Assembly: GCA_031292525.1 (NCBI GenBank)
Contig: JARLGY010000038.1
Span: 1-64,000, forward strand
Direction: 5' to 3'
DNA length: 64,000 bases
Origin: Flavipsychrobacter sp.
GTDB lineage: Bacteria; Bacteroidota; Bacteroidia; Chitinophagales; Chitinophagaceae
Position 1 is the stretch's first letter. Every line of letters starts with the position of its first letter. Positions 34,171 to 44,275 of the stretch are shown here, piece by piece. The position numbers were made by a program, and so were the translations under genes. Below the pieces are notes generated by a model. It made no database searches. It had not been told where the DNA came from and saw only the letters and a list, made by a program, of their open reading frames with translations.

Positions 34171-36801
34171 ATGAAGAAGACCATAGTATATATAGCACTG
34201 AGTTTGTTTGCCTTTTCGGGAGCGAATGCTCAGCCTTGGATGCCACAAGGCGCTGGCCATGTGAAGTTGCAGGATGTGATCACTTATTATCAAAATCATC
34301 CCATGCCTGTTGATGGAGACGATGATAAGGATGGTCCAGAAAAGGAAGATAAAAACTACCAGTTCGATCGCTGGAAATGGTATTGGGAAAATCATACAGA
34401 CAGCAATGGCTACCTCGTATCCCCAGTTAAGACTTGGGAAGAATGGCAGGCATACATGAAAAAAGAAAACAGCGTAAGCAAACTTTCAAAAACTACAGGC
34501 ACTCAATCGCAATGGACATTCCAGGGGCCTGCAAGTTCGGGTGGTGGTTACCATGGTGTGGGCCGCATAAATATGGTCAGCTTTCATCCTACAGATTCAA
34601 ACACTGTGTGGATAGGCGCAGGTGGCGGCGGAGTATGGAAGACAACCGATGCTGGTAGCACATGGACATCCATTTCAGCCAACCTGCCTATATTGGGTGT
34701 TTCTGATATAGCGTTTAATCCGTTGAACCCCAATGTTGTCTATTTATGCACAGGCGATAAAGATGGTGGTGATACGTATAGCGTTGGTGTTTTTAAAACC
34801 TATGATGGTGGCCAGACCTGGGATACTACAGGATTGAAGTTTGGCAGCAGCAGCCTGGTGCTTACCAATTCTATACTTATAAATCCACTGGATACCAACA
34901 CCTTATTGCTGGCTACCAGCCAGGGTATTTACAGGTCTCTTAATGCAGGTGCTACATGGTCAATTGTATTTAACGGTGACTTTAAACAAATACTGTATAA
35001 CCCCAGCGATACAAACATTGTGTATGCAACCGGGGGGCTTTCAGGTGGTGGATTAGTTGCAGCAGGTAACAGCCAGATATTCAGATCGGCCAACGGTGGC
35101 TTAACCTGGCAAGTTGTTACTAGCCTGACAGGTAGCCAGAGGGTGACCCTTGCTGTTACAAAAGCCAATCCGGGTATAGTGAAGGCCATAGTAGCCAATT
35201 CTAATAATTTTGGTTTGAATGGTATTTACTCTTCGTCGGATACAGGTAAAACTTTTACTCTTATTTTCGACGGAACATCTTGTAACAACAATATACTCGG
35301 ATTCAATTTCGCGTTGAATTCAGGGATGGGTTGTACAGGGCAGGGGTGGTACACATTATCTCTTGCTATCAGTCCAACAGACTCTAATGCCTTGTATGCA
35401 GGTGGTGTAAATACCTGGGGATCTAAAGATGGTGGTGTGACCTGGCAAATAGCTAACCAATGGTATTCCAGCCTGCCGGGTATTCAAACCCTGCATGCCG
35501 ACAAACATTTCCTGGCATTCAACCCCATTGCTCCAGACATGTTGTATGAGTGCAATGATGGTGGGATTTATAAGACCAATAACCCCAACAGTACTTTATG
35601 GACAGATATTACGAACGGATTGGGCATTACACAATTCTACAGGAATGCTGTAAGTAACGTTGCTTCATTTGTATTAGGTGGTGCTCAGGATGACGGATGT
35701 AAATCTGTAACAGACAGCGCACATGCGGCCGGCGAAATATTAGGGGGTGATGGTATGCAGGTGCAGATGGACTATACTGATCCGCTTACATTTTACGCTG
35801 AAAGCCAATATGGAGATATAAACATCACCAGGAATGGTGGTGCCAGGATGACCAATATTTCAAATAATATAGCCTCACCTGCTCCTACAGGTTCATGGGT
35901 TACTCCTTACATTATACTTCCGCAGTCGCCCAATATATTATTGGCTGGCTTCGATAAAGTCTATACATCATCAGACTACGGCAATAGCTGGACGGCAATA
36001 TCATCTGTTTTTAGCTCGGGTCATACAATAGATAGGGTAGTAGTGCCTATTACCAATTCCAATTACATTTATGTACTTGTGAACAATAGCATTCACTATT
36101 CTACCAACTTTGGTACTACCTGGCAATCACTTAGCCTGGTTGGCTTCTCCGGCCAGATCTCAGATATAGTTGTTGATCCTAAAAATGAAAAGAATCTTTG
36201 GGTTACTTTCAGCGGCTATAGTACTAATAAAGTAGTGGTACATTCATTAGCTACAAACACCACTAAGCTTGTAAATGGTCATCTGCCTAATATACCTGTC
36301 AACTGCCTTACTATCGATTCATCGAATGGGATGATGTATATAGGTTGCGATATAGGCGTTTATTACTATGATACTACAGCGGCCAAATGGACATTGTACA
36401 ACAACAACTTGCCTAATGTGGTGATCAACGATCTGAACATAAACTATACTACGGGCGACCTGTGGGCTGCAACTTTTGGCCGGGGAATGTGGAAGACACC
36501 TAAGTACGATACTGTAATTACCTCGTCGGGAGTATCTCTGATACCATTTGCACCAGATGTGATCACTGTATCACCAGACCCTAACTATGGGCATTTCACG
36601 GTTACAACAAACGACAATGCTTTTGTGGATAAGAAGGTGGATGCCCGCCTGGTGAATAGCGCCGGTAATACGGTATGGAAATCATCAACCATTTTCAGTA
36701 ATGGAAGGTTGCCGGTTGATGTTACTGTAGCGCCGGGAGTTTATATTTTCGAAGCCATTGCCGGTCATACTGTAGCACGAACGAGGGTGGTTATTTACTA
36801 A
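34171..36801 (+). CDS. T9SS cargo with VPS10/BNR-type beta-propeller
   Basis: The 876-residue protein has a signal peptide (SANAQ end) and many BNR/VPS10-like blades: KTTDAGSTWTSIS, KTYDGGQTWDTTG, RSANGGLTWQVV, GSKDGGVTWQIA. The C-terminus (VSPDPNYGHFTVTT ... VYIFEAIAGHTVARTRVVIY) matches a type A T9SS sorting domain. It should be exported across the outer membrane. Similar proteins are annotated as glycosyl hydrolase or sortilin-like, but no catalytic motif is visible. A terminator follows closely. Confidence 0.85.
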   Translation: MKKTIVYIALSLFAFSGANAQPWMPQGAGHVKLQDVITYYQNHPMPVDGDDDKDGPEKEDKNYQFDRWKWYWENHTDSNGYLVSPVKTWEEWQAYMKKENSVSKLSKTTGTQSQWTFQGPASSGGGYHGVGRINMVSFHPTDSNTVWIGAGGGGVWKTTDAGSTWTSISANLPILGVSDIAFNPLNPNVVYLCTGDKDGGDTYSVGVFKTYDGGQTWDTTGLKFGSSSLVLTNSILINPLDTNTLLLATSQGIYRSLNAGATWSIVFNGDFKQILYNPSDTNIVYATGGLSGGGLVAAGNSQIFRSANGGLTWQVVTSLTGSQRVTLAVTKANPGIVKAIVANSNNFGLNGIYSSSDTGKTFTLIFDGTSCNNNILGFNFALNSGMGCTGQGWYTLSLAISPTDSNALYAGGVNTWGSKDGGVTWQIANQWYSSLPGIQTLHADKHFLAFNPIAPDMLYECNDGGIYKTNNPNSTLWTDITNGLGITQFYRNAVSNVASFVLGGAQDDGCKSVTDSAHAAGEILGGDGMQVQMDYTDPLTFYAESQYGDINITRNGGARMTNISNNIASPAPTGSWVTPYIILPQSPNILLAGFDKVYTSSDYGNSWTAISSVFSSGHTIDRVVVPITNSNYIYVLVNNSIHYSTNFGTTWQSLSLVGFSGQISDIVVDPKNEKNLWVTFSGYSTNKVVVHSLATNTTKLVNGHLPNIPVNCLTIDSSNGMMYIGCDIGVYYYDTTAAKWTLYNNNLPNVVINDLNINYTTGDLWAATFGRGMWKTPKYDTVITSSGVSLIPFAPDVITVSPDPNYGHFTVTTNDNAFVDKKVDARLVNSAGNTVWKSSTIFSNGRLPVDVTVAPGVYIFEAIAGHTVARTRVVIY

Positions 36802-36850
36802 TGATAAAGATGAAGTTATTGTTTCTCTTTGTTGCGAATAGCAGCAGATA

Positions 36851-36888
36851 AAAAAGAAAAGAGAGCCGCACGGCTCTCTTTTCTTTTT
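36851..36888. terminator. bidirectional terminator
   Basis: AAAAAGAAAAGAGAGCCG (36851-36868) and its complement (36871-36888) give an 18-bp stem between convergent genes, with T- and A-runs at the ends. Confidence 0.85.
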
Positions 36889-36914
36889 AGAATCACTATC
36901 GTTAATTATACCTG

Positions 36915-38084
36915 TTATATAGCTGCCAGCGCCTGCATAATATCGGCAAGGATATCGTCTTTATGTTCCAGCCCTACTGATATGCGTATGAGGCCGTTGG
37001 TGATGTTAACAGACAGCCGTTCCATCTCTGTAAGCTTAGCATGTGTAGTGCTTGCCGGGTGCGATGCAATACTGCGGGTATCGCCAAGGTTGGCAGTCAT
37101 AGAGAGCATCTTTAAACTATCCAGGAATTTTTTTCCTGCTTCCAATCCGCCCTTCAGCTCAAAGCACAGTACACCACCCCCGTTGGTCATTTGCTTGCGG
37201 GCAATATCATATTGCGGATGGCTGGGCAAGAAGGGGTATTTTAACCAATTGATCTGTTCGTTGCCTTCCAGTTTCTGTGCTATGTATAGTGCATTACCTG
37301 AGTGCCGCTCCATTCGTACGTCCAGTGTCTCCAGGCTTTTGCTGAGCACCCATGCATTGAATGGCGATAGGGCAGGCCCTGTGCTGCGGCAAAACAGGTA
37401 TATCTCTTTTATCAGCTCCTTCTTGCCAACAATTACGCCACCCAGCACACGGCCCTGGCCATCTATCCACTTAGTGGCGGAATGCACTACAATATCGGCA
37501 CCGTATTTTATGGGCAGTTGGCCTATTGGTGTGGCAAAGCAATTATCCACATTCAGCAGCAGGTTGTGCTTGCGTGCCAGTTTGCCCGCAAATTCCAAGT
37601 CTATGATATCAAGGCCTGGATTAGTGGGCGTTTCCAGATAGATCATTTTGGTATTGGGGTTAATGGCCGCTTCCCATGTCTCTGGTTCGTCTGCAGCAAT
37701 ATAGCTGTATTCTATGCCGTATTTGTCCAGGTATTTTGTGATGATGGTATGGGTGCTACCAAAAATAGAATTGCACGATAACAGGTGGTCGCCCTGCTTT
37801 AAAAGGGCCATGAAAGATGCGAATACGGCACTCATTCCCGATGCTGTTGCATACCCGGCCTCCGCGCCTTCCAGCACGCACATTTTGTCTGTCAGCTCCT
37901 TTACATTCGGGTTGCTGAAGCGGCTGTAAATATTATCGTCTGTTTCATCAGCAAAGGCGGCGCGCATATCTTCTGCATTGTCGAAGCAAAAGCTACTGGT
38001 CAGGAACATAGGGGTTGCATGTTCCATTTCATTGGTCCTTTCTGTTTGTATCCTTATGGCATCTGTTATTGGGTGGTTGGGCAT
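36915..38084 (-). CDS. PLP-dependent trans-sulfuration enzyme (O-succinylhomoserine sulfhydrylase-like)
   Basis: The 389-residue enzyme belongs to the Cys/Met metabolism PLP family: YSRFSNPNV, the Gly/Ser phosphate loop ASGMSAVF, ETPTNPGL, and the Schiff-base Lys205 in HSATKWIDGQGR. The SATKWIDGQGRVLGG form resembles MetZ (O-succinylhomoserine sulfhydrylase), but cystathionine gamma-synthase or lyase cannot be excluded from motifs alone. It acts in the cytoplasm in methionine or cysteine synthesis. No other methionine gene is adjacent. The gene is divergent from the copper monooxygenase-like gene. Confidence 0.88.
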   Translation of the reverse strand: MPNHPITDAIRIQTERTNEMEHATPMFLTSSFCFDNAEDMRAAFADETDDNIYSRFSNPNVKELTDKMCVLEGAEAGYATASGMSAVFASFMALLKQGDHLLSCNSIFGSTHTIITKYLDKYGIEYSYIAADEPETWEAAINPNTKMIYLETPTNPGLDIIDLEFAGKLARKHNLLLNVDNCFATPIGQLPIKYGADIVVHSATKWIDGQGRVLGGVIVGKKELIKEIYLFCRSTGPALSPFNAWVLSKSLETLDVRMERHSGNALYIAQKLEGNEQINWLKYPFLPSHPQYDIARKQMTNGGGVLCFELKGGLEAGKKFLDSLKMLSMTANLGDTRSIASHPASTTHAKLTEMERLSVNITNGLIRISVGLEHKDDILADIMQALAAI

Positions 38085-38248
38085 TGTTACGTGTATTTTA
38101 TCATAGTAAGTTAAGCACTAACTTGCAAATTAAGGGCATAATTGGATCGCCAAATTGATTAATAGCCTGCATTATTATTTTACCTTTCAAGTGGAGATAA
38201 ATATTAGTTAGTGTAAAATTCTTATATTTACTATTATACAATAGTAAG

Positions 38249-39823
38249 ATGAAAAAAATATACACCTTAATATTATTGATCTGTTCTTTGACGCAGGCCT
38301 ATGCCCAGGTGCCTGACTGGAGCACTGCAGTTGCACCGATATTGTATCAGCACTGTACATCCTGTCATCATACGGGCGGTTTGCATTTCCCGCTTATGAC
38401 CTACCAGGATGCAGTATCTAATGCTGCCGGTATGCAAGTGGATGTGCAATACCACAACATGCCACCATGGCCTCCCGATCCAATGTATAGTCACCTGGCT
38501 CATGAACGCATATTATCGCAACAGGAAATAAACACAATACTAGACTGGATAAATGGTGGCAAGCCCATGGGCAATACTGCGCTGGCACCACCACAACCTG
38601 TTTACAATAATAATGGCGACATACCAGGTACAGCCGATCTTGTAACCCAGATACCCACCTATACTTCTACCGCTACACCGCTCACAGGCGATGTTTATCA
38701 GTGCTTTGTTGTTCCGTCCGGACTATCGGTGGATAAATATATTTCAGGCTTTGAAGCCATACCTGGCAATGCTGCTATAGTACACCACGTGTTGGTATAT
38801 GCTGATACAACCGGTGTATGCCGCCATCTTGATTCCCTAAGTGCAGGCCCTGGTTACGTAAGTTTTGGAGGTGTAGGTACAGACAATGCTATTTTGCTTG
38901 GTGGGTGGGTCCCCGGGTCTTCTCCACTGGTATATCCTGCGGGCTTTGGTGTGCAGTTACCACACAATGCTGATATAGTAATACAAGTGCACTATCCTGC
39001 TGGTACAGCTGGCGAGGTTGATAGCACCCGCATCCGATTCTTTTTCTCTAACAGCCCTTCTGTGCGCAGTGTATATATAAGCCCGATACTAAACTTCTAT
39101 TCCAATATAAATGCACCGTTAAGCATACCAGCCAATACGGTGAAGACCTTTACAGAAAAGCAGAAACTACCCAATATTGATTTCTCGTTGCTGGGCATTG
39201 CACCTCACATGCACCTGATAGGTACCAGCATCTATTCCTACGGGGTAACCCCGCAATTGGATACCCAACAGTTTATACGCATCAATAACTGGAACTTCCA
39301 CTGGCAGGGCTTTTACCTGCTACCTAAAATAATGAAGGTGCCCGGCAACAGTACCGTGTATGCTAAGGCTACGTATGATAATACAGTTAACAATCCTAAT
39401 AACCCAAGTAACCCGCCGCAAAACGTAGTGGCTGGCGAGAACACTACTAACGAAATGATGCTGGTGTATTTTGTATATACCTTTTACCAGCCGGGTGATG
39501 AGAATGTTGTAATTGACACTAGTTATACAGCTACAGGTGTGAAGCAGGTAAATTATTACCAGGGGCAGCAGTTATTGCAATCATATCCAAACCCTGCACA
39601 TGGGCAACTGATAGTGAAGTACTTTATGGAGCAGGCAGATGAAGGAAGTATCGACCTGGTAAGTGCAGACGGTAGACTGGCAAAGCAATTTACAATAAAC
39701 CAGCGGTTGAATGCAGGCTATACAGCTACCCCGTATTCTATTGAGGGGGTGCCACCAGGATTATATACTTTGAGGCTTAAAACATCAACTAATCTGCTAA
39801 CACAGAAAATTGTAGTGCTTTAG
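38249..39823 (+). CDS. secreted protein with c-type haem motif, PHM-like copper monooxygenase core and T9SS tail
   Basis: The 524-residue protein has a signal peptide, a c-type haem site CTSCH (Cys36-His40) and a monooxygenase core with all the ligand positions known for peptidylglycine alpha-hydroxylating monooxygenase: His179-His180 (VHHVLVY), His248 (VQVHYP) for CuH, His320/His322 (PHMHL) and Met403 (NEMMLVYF) for CuM. The C-terminus (YPNPAHGQL...) is a T9SS sorting domain. It is thus an exported copper enzyme with a haem domain that could supply electrons. Substrate unknown. Confidence 0.85.
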   Translation: MKKIYTLILLICSLTQAYAQVPDWSTAVAPILYQHCTSCHHTGGLHFPLMTYQDAVSNAAGMQVDVQYHNMPPWPPDPMYSHLAHERILSQQEINTILDWINGGKPMGNTALAPPQPVYNNNGDIPGTADLVTQIPTYTSTATPLTGDVYQCFVVPSGLSVDKYISGFEAIPGNAAIVHHVLVYADTTGVCRHLDSLSAGPGYVSFGGVGTDNAILLGGWVPGSSPLVYPAGFGVQLPHNADIVIQVHYPAGTAGEVDSTRIRFFFSNSPSVRSVYISPILNFYSNINAPLSIPANTVKTFTEKQKLPNIDFSLLGIAPHMHLIGTSIYSYGVTPQLDTQQFIRINNWNFHWQGFYLLPKIMKVPGNSTVYAKATYDNTVNNPNNPSNPPQNVVAGENTTNEMMLVYFVYTFYQPGDENVVIDTSYTATGVKQVNYYQGQQLLQSYPNPAHGQLIVKYFMEQADEGSIDLVSADGRLAKQFTINQRLNAGYTATPYSIEGVPPGLYTLRLKTSTNLLTQKIVVL

Positions 39824-41565
39824 CTTGTTGCCTTCTTCTTTTTGGTAAATATGTGCTTAATAAATTTAAGTACCTTGTTTTTGTCTTTATTCCCTTTGAC
39901 GATGGCATCTACTACCTTGGGGTGGTTGGTTAGCGTATGTCTTGCACCGAGTTTTACATTTTTTATGATGGAGCCAAAATAAGCCCATTGAGGATCTCTT
40001 TTGGTAGCTGTGGCCGTAACGCGAAGTTCTTTGCCCTGCATAGGGTTATCGCTATAAACAAAAAAGGTTTTTGCTACTAATGAGTTTATTGGCATTGGCA
40101 CAAGTTGCTTGTCAGCCTTGACCCGTAACAATTTCATTTTAAACTCGTGATATACGACATGCAACAAGGACCATGCTGTATCCCTATTGCCCGATACGAA
40201 GACATGTATTTTCTGGATCTGGAGTGTGTCTACCTCTATCTGCGCAAGAATCCTTGCCTGTTTGCGAATGTCAGTTGCGTCAACGTTTTCCAGATTAGCC
40301 TCTATTATGAAAGGCCCCAGCGTGTCTGCTAATCCTAAGCTAAATGTAGCGGAGAGATCACCTTTCTGAAAAGCGATGCCATGGGCTTTTATTTGTAAGT
40401 GAGGGTGTAAGGCTATAATATTTGGTATGTTGGTAACATTAGTAATATGCGCGTTCACATCTCTGAACGGAATTGATTCTTCCAGCTTACTTGTTTCTTC
40501 TTTCTCTGTGTATTTGATATTGGCTTTGCGTAAGGTTATGTCCGCTATATCTATTTTCAATCCCGCGTTGTGCAGTAGCATATGGGGGTCTATAGCCAGC
40601 ATATTCACCGGGTGCGATGGTATTACGTAGTTGAAGTACAGGTTCAGGCGCATGTCATCTACCCATGCTTTTTCTATCTTTAGCAAATGCCTGTGCATAA
40701 GGCCTTGTATATTGAAGCCTGCAAGTTTAATGGCAGGTGTATGCATGCGGCATATAGTGGTTCTGTGCCCAAGTATGCTGTAAAACTTGTCGTTGGTCAT
40801 AGGCGGCTCAATATCCACATTTTTCATAGTGGCATTGTCTTCAGCCGTGTTGAGGTCCACAACACCAGCTTTAAAGATGTACAGAGTAGATGGCTTATTA
40901 TAGCAGACCGCCACACCCGATATGATACAGGATTTTGCGAGCAGGAAGCGAGATGTATCTGTGCGTGTACTATCTAATCTCCAGTCGCTAAGTATGGCTT
41001 TACCGCCTGCTAGCGTACATGTATAATTGCCTTGCTCCGGATTTATATATTTGTAGGTAATGTTGGGGTCAATAATATGGATGTTTTCAGATGTAAGACC
41101 TTTTATTGCTGGTGTCTTAGTTTTATGGTCAGTGCTATCGACTTGTGACGGCGTACTTTCTATCCATACCCGGGGCTGCCGGATATACACATCGCCAAAC
41201 GAAACTATTTTGTGTCGAAGCAGTTTTATGATCTGCAGGTCATTCAACTCTAGTTGAGCTACTGTTACACCCACTGCAATTTTAAATGGCTTCCGGGTTT
41301 TCTTTTTAAAGTTAGCACTCGTTGTGTCTGGCCATACATTTATGCCCTGCACTACAATTTTGTCCGTGAGGAGGTTTATATTAATATTCCGGACAGATGC
41401 ATGATATACACTATCGGTCCCTTTATATACCCAGGCATCTATATGTTTTAAGACGTAACCTTTATAAAAGAGATTGAAAACTAAGGTTGCACCTGCAAAC
41501 AACACCAGGAAGGCAAGTATTATATACAAACCCACGCGGGCAATTTTACCTTTCTTATACGCCAT
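39820..41565 (-). CDS. AsmA-like envelope protein of unknown function
   Basis: The 581-residue protein has one N-terminal membrane helix (VGLYIILAFLVLFAGATLVF) and a long beta-rich extracytoplasmic region that looks like the AsmA/DUF748 group, with VQGINVWPD and repeated I-x-x-A-x-I/L segments. AsmA-like proteins bridge the envelope and affect lipid transport, but I cannot show that here. The tail is Lys-rich (FTKKKKATS). It overlaps the copper monooxygenase gene by 4 bases, tail to tail. Confidence 0.6.
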   Translation of the reverse strand: MAYKKGKIARVGLYIILAFLVLFAGATLVFNLFYKGYVLKHIDAWVYKGTDSVYHASVRNININLLTDKIVVQGINVWPDTTSANFKKKTRKPFKIAVGVTVAQLELNDLQIIKLLRHKIVSFGDVYIRQPRVWIESTPSQVDSTDHKTKTPAIKGLTSENIHIIDPNITYKYINPEQGNYTCTLAGGKAILSDWRLDSTRTDTSRFLLAKSCIISGVAVCYNKPSTLYIFKAGVVDLNTAEDNATMKNVDIEPPMTNDKFYSILGHRTTICRMHTPAIKLAGFNIQGLMHRHLLKIEKAWVDDMRLNLYFNYVIPSHPVNMLAIDPHMLLHNAGLKIDIADITLRKANIKYTEKEETSKLEESIPFRDVNAHITNVTNIPNIIALHPHLQIKAHGIAFQKGDLSATFSLGLADTLGPFIIEANLENVDATDIRKQARILAQIEVDTLQIQKIHVFVSGNRDTAWSLLHVVYHEFKMKLLRVKADKQLVPMPINSLVAKTFFVYSDNPMQGKELRVTATATKRDPQWAYFGSIIKNVKLGARHTLTNHPKVVDAIVKGNKDKNKVLKFIKHIFTKKKKATS

Positions 41566-41644
41566 TATACATTAAAAGAAAAACCATGCCAGTTAGTGAG
41601 ACGTATTTTTTCTACTTTAGCTAAATCATTAAAAACATTTACTC

Positions 41645-41797
41645 ATGTCGCTACTGAACGGAAGTAATAAGAAAGACGCCAAAAAAGGAAATAAAGCAGC
41701 AAAGAATACTGCTGTTAATGCTAAGTTTACACCAAAACCAGGTGCGGCAGCAGCGCCTAAAAAGATCATTAAAACAGGTGGTAGCCGCGGTAGTTAA
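41645..41797 (+). CDS. 50-residue basic Lys/Ala-rich protein
   Basis: This short gene (ATG at 41645, TAA ending 41797) encodes a Lys/Ala/Asn-rich chain without signal peptide (MSLLNGSNKKDAKKGNKAAK at the start, IIKTGGSRGS at the end). The composition is like small cytosolic nucleic-acid-binding proteins, but this is only a resemblance. It lies 35 bases before the DsbA gene on the same strand. Confidence 0.5.
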   Translation: MSLLNGSNKKDAKKGNKAAKNTAVNAKFTPKPGAAAAPKKIIKTGGSRGS

Positions 41798-41832
41798 TTG
41801 TTAATTACGGGACTATTTATAAAAAGTTGAAG

Positions 41833-42531
41833 ATGAAAGTAGAGATTTGGAGCGATGTGATGTGCCCTTTCTGTTATATAGGTAAAAGAAAGTTTGAACA
41901 GGCGTTGGTAGAATTTGCGCATAGGGACGAGGTATTGGTAACGTGGAAAAGTTTTCAACTGGCTCCGGATATGCAAACGGAGCAGGATAAGACAATAGAC
42001 CAATACCTTGCAGAACACAAGGGCATACCGCTGGCACAGGCTCGCGAGATGAATGCACATGTAACCCAACTAGCTAAAAAAGTAGGTCTTACTTACAATT
42101 TTGACAAAGCCGTAGTTGCTAATTCTTTTGATGCGCACAGGTTTTCTCACCTTGCAAAGCAACATGGGCTGCAAGATATTGCTGAAGAGCGTTTGTTTGC
42201 TGCATACTTTACAGAAGGTAAGAATACTGCAGACCATGACACCCTAATACAATTGGGCACAGATATTGGCCTGGATGCTACAGAGACACGCAATATGCTC
42301 AACAGCAACCTGTTTGCAGAAGAAGTGCGTGGCGACATTCGCGAAGCACAGCAAATAGGTGCATCAGGAGTCCCGTTTTTTGTGTTTGTACATAAGTACG
42401 CAATATCTGGTGCGCAGGATAGCAGTACGTTTCTGCAAGCGCTAAACCAGGTATGGGAAGAGACAGGACACGATGCCCTGCCTCTTGCTGAAAATGATGG
42501 AGCAAGCTGCACGCCCGACGGCTGCAGCTAA
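41833..42531 (+). CDS. DsbA-family (FrnE-like) oxidoreductase
   Basis: I start at the ATG 41833; a TTG six bases earlier is less likely. The 232-residue protein begins MKVEIWSDVMCPFCYIGKRKF, with the redox motif CPFC at 11-14 in the usual position, followed by the helical insert and the cis-Pro region (GVPFFVF). FrnE-like proteins are cytosolic disulfide oxidoreductases or isomerases of stress response. There is no signal peptide. The C-terminus has a further Cys pair (CTPDGC). Confidence 0.88.
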   Translation: MKVEIWSDVMCPFCYIGKRKFEQALVEFAHRDEVLVTWKSFQLAPDMQTEQDKTIDQYLAEHKGIPLAQAREMNAHVTQLAKKVGLTYNFDKAVVANSFDAHRFSHLAKQHGLQDIAEERLFAAYFTEGKNTADHDTLIQLGTDIGLDATETRNMLNSNLFAEEVRGDIREAQQIGASGVPFFVFVHKYAISGAQDSSTFLQALNQVWEETGHDALPLAENDGASCTPDGCS

Positions 42532-42534
42532 AGT

Positions 42535-43536
42535 TTAAAAAGTATAGATAACGCCTAATGTAAATACCTGGCTCACTTGTAACCAGCCCAGATTATTGCC
42601 GGGTGGGGTAGAAGATGTTTCAGGGGTTTTATTAATGTAAGGCACATCATTGTCGTACACAAACGTAGCGCCTAAGGCCAGGCCAAGGTACTTTGTTGCT
42701 TTCCAGGTAAACATGTTGTCCCACAATACTTTTATGTTGCCCGGGTTGTCTTTTATCACGTTCCCGGTTGGGTCGGTCCGGTCTTTTGCCAGGTAGTTGG
42801 TGTACAAGTCCAAACGTGTTTTGAAGATGGTGTTCTTGTTGATGTTCAACACATATCGTCCTGAAAAGTATGCACCCAGGTCGAACTTAGAGGTTTTGCC
42901 ATACGGAACTCCAAATGCCCCAACTGGCGACTGCATAGTATAGAACCGGCTCACCAGTACATCTCTGGCAGCTATTGGGGATAAGAACAAGCTAATGTCT
43001 GACCCCTTCCTATATTCCATCCCCGCGGCTAATGTGAGGTATGCCGGAGAGAAAAAGGCAGAGTTTGCAGTGTCTTTCCAGTTAGTAGCGGTATAGTTGT
43101 ATCCCTTTGTGAATTGGGTTTTACCATTGAATAGCCCTGTAAAATAAAAGTCTTTTGAGTTGTGCACCTTTGTGCCGTATTTGGATGTAAAATCTATACG
43201 GTCATCTGTTTTTCGGGGTACAAAGTTGTTGGAATAGGTATAGTTGAGGCCATATGCCAGGGTAATGTTATTGGTCCATATGTTGTTGTGATCAAAATGG
43301 GTGAGAAAGCCGCTTGCAACGCCGTTCATTACAAGCGATGCTATTTCGCCACCAGCAGGCCAGTTGTGTAGAAAGCCCTCATTTATACCTATATTCACAC
43401 TGCCGCCATGAGACCATAGCACCGTGTCTTTATTTTCTGTTTGCAGTTCTTTTTTTACTTCATCAGTTTTAGATAGTTGTGCATATACTGCCCCTGTGCT
43501 TAATATGGGCAATAATACCAGCAGTAACTTTTTCAT
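42535..43536 (-). CDS. DUF3078 domain outer-membrane protein
   Basis: The 333-residue protein has a signal peptide (SILSTGAVYAQ region) and the DUF3078 body: WSHGGSVNIGINEGFLHNWPAGGE near the start and alternating beta strands ending in an aromatic residue (GVIYTF), as in outer-membrane barrels. DUF3078 is common in Bacteroidota and of unknown function. Its stop lies 3 bases from that of the DsbA gene, with the two genes convergent. Confidence 0.78.
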   Translation of the reverse strand: MKKLLLVLLPILSTGAVYAQLSKTDEVKKELQTENKDTVLWSHGGSVNIGINEGFLHNWPAGGEIASLVMNGVASGFLTHFDHNNIWTNNITLAYGLNYTYSNNFVPRKTDDRIDFTSKYGTKVHNSKDFYFTGLFNGKTQFTKGYNYTATNWKDTANSAFFSPAYLTLAAGMEYRKGSDISLFLSPIAARDVLVSRFYTMQSPVGAFGVPYGKTSKFDLGAYFSGRYVLNINKNTIFKTRLDLYTNYLAKDRTDPTGNVIKDNPGNIKVLWDNMFTWKATKYLGLALGATFVYDNDVPYINKTPETSSTPPGNNLGWLQVSQVFTLGVIYTF

Positions 43537-43780
43537 TCTTAATATGTTGTGTGGTAATTATTAAAAAACCGCGAATATACTATTATTGCTATTATTATAT
43601 ACCGTTCGGCATAAACAAAACGTTACACAATTATTAAACAATTGGTACTTGATGTGTCCGAACAGATACAGGAAGTGCATATGAAATATGGTAGTTGCAA
43701 CTAAGATGTATTGTTAGTTTTACAACTGGCATATTTTTTAAGAGTAGAGCATTATAATTACATTCATTAAATCAAAACTC

Positions 43781-44155
43781 ATGATAGGCAAAGGGCTTAA
43801 AACTATCTTATTCCTGCTTATATCCAATACGTTCATGACCTGTGCATGGTATGGGCACCTGAAATTCAAAGAAATGTCATGGGGGCAAAACCTGGGCTTG
43901 TTCTCGGTTATACTCATCAGTTGGGGATTGGCTTTTTTTGAATATTTATTCCAGGTGCCTGCCAATCGTATAGGTTTTAAAGATGATGGTGGTCCTTTTA
44001 CTTTGGTGCAGCTCAAGACCATACAGGAAGCAATTACCCTTGTTGTTTTTATGATTTTCTCCATGATCGTATTCAAGCAAAAATTTGAGTGGAACCATAT
44101 TGTTGGTTTTTGCCTCATCGTAGCAGCTGTATTTATCATTTTTAAGAAATGGTAG
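43781..44155 (+). CDS. DUF486 (DMT-like) small membrane protein
   Basis: The 124-residue protein has four hydrophobic helices and the DUF486 pattern WYGHLKF, SWGLAFFEYLFQVPANRIG, TLVQLKTIQEAITLVVF. It belongs with the drug/metabolite transporter-like small proteins; the transported compound is unknown. It is followed after 120 bases by the helicase gene, and no operon is evident. Confidence 0.85.
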   Translation: MIGKGLKTILFLLISNTFMTCAWYGHLKFKEMSWGQNLGLFSVILISWGLAFFEYLFQVPANRIGFKDDGGPFTLVQLKTIQEAITLVVFMIFSMIVFKQKFEWNHIVGFCLIVAAVFIIFKKW

Positions 44156-44275
44156 CTGAGGCGATATATATTCCTCCTATAGGCTATTAACTTATATTTA
44201 ATGAGCATATGCGCAAAATCACTGCTTTTTCGGTACTTTTGGAGATTGTCTTTTTTGAATTTGGGTCATACATAA

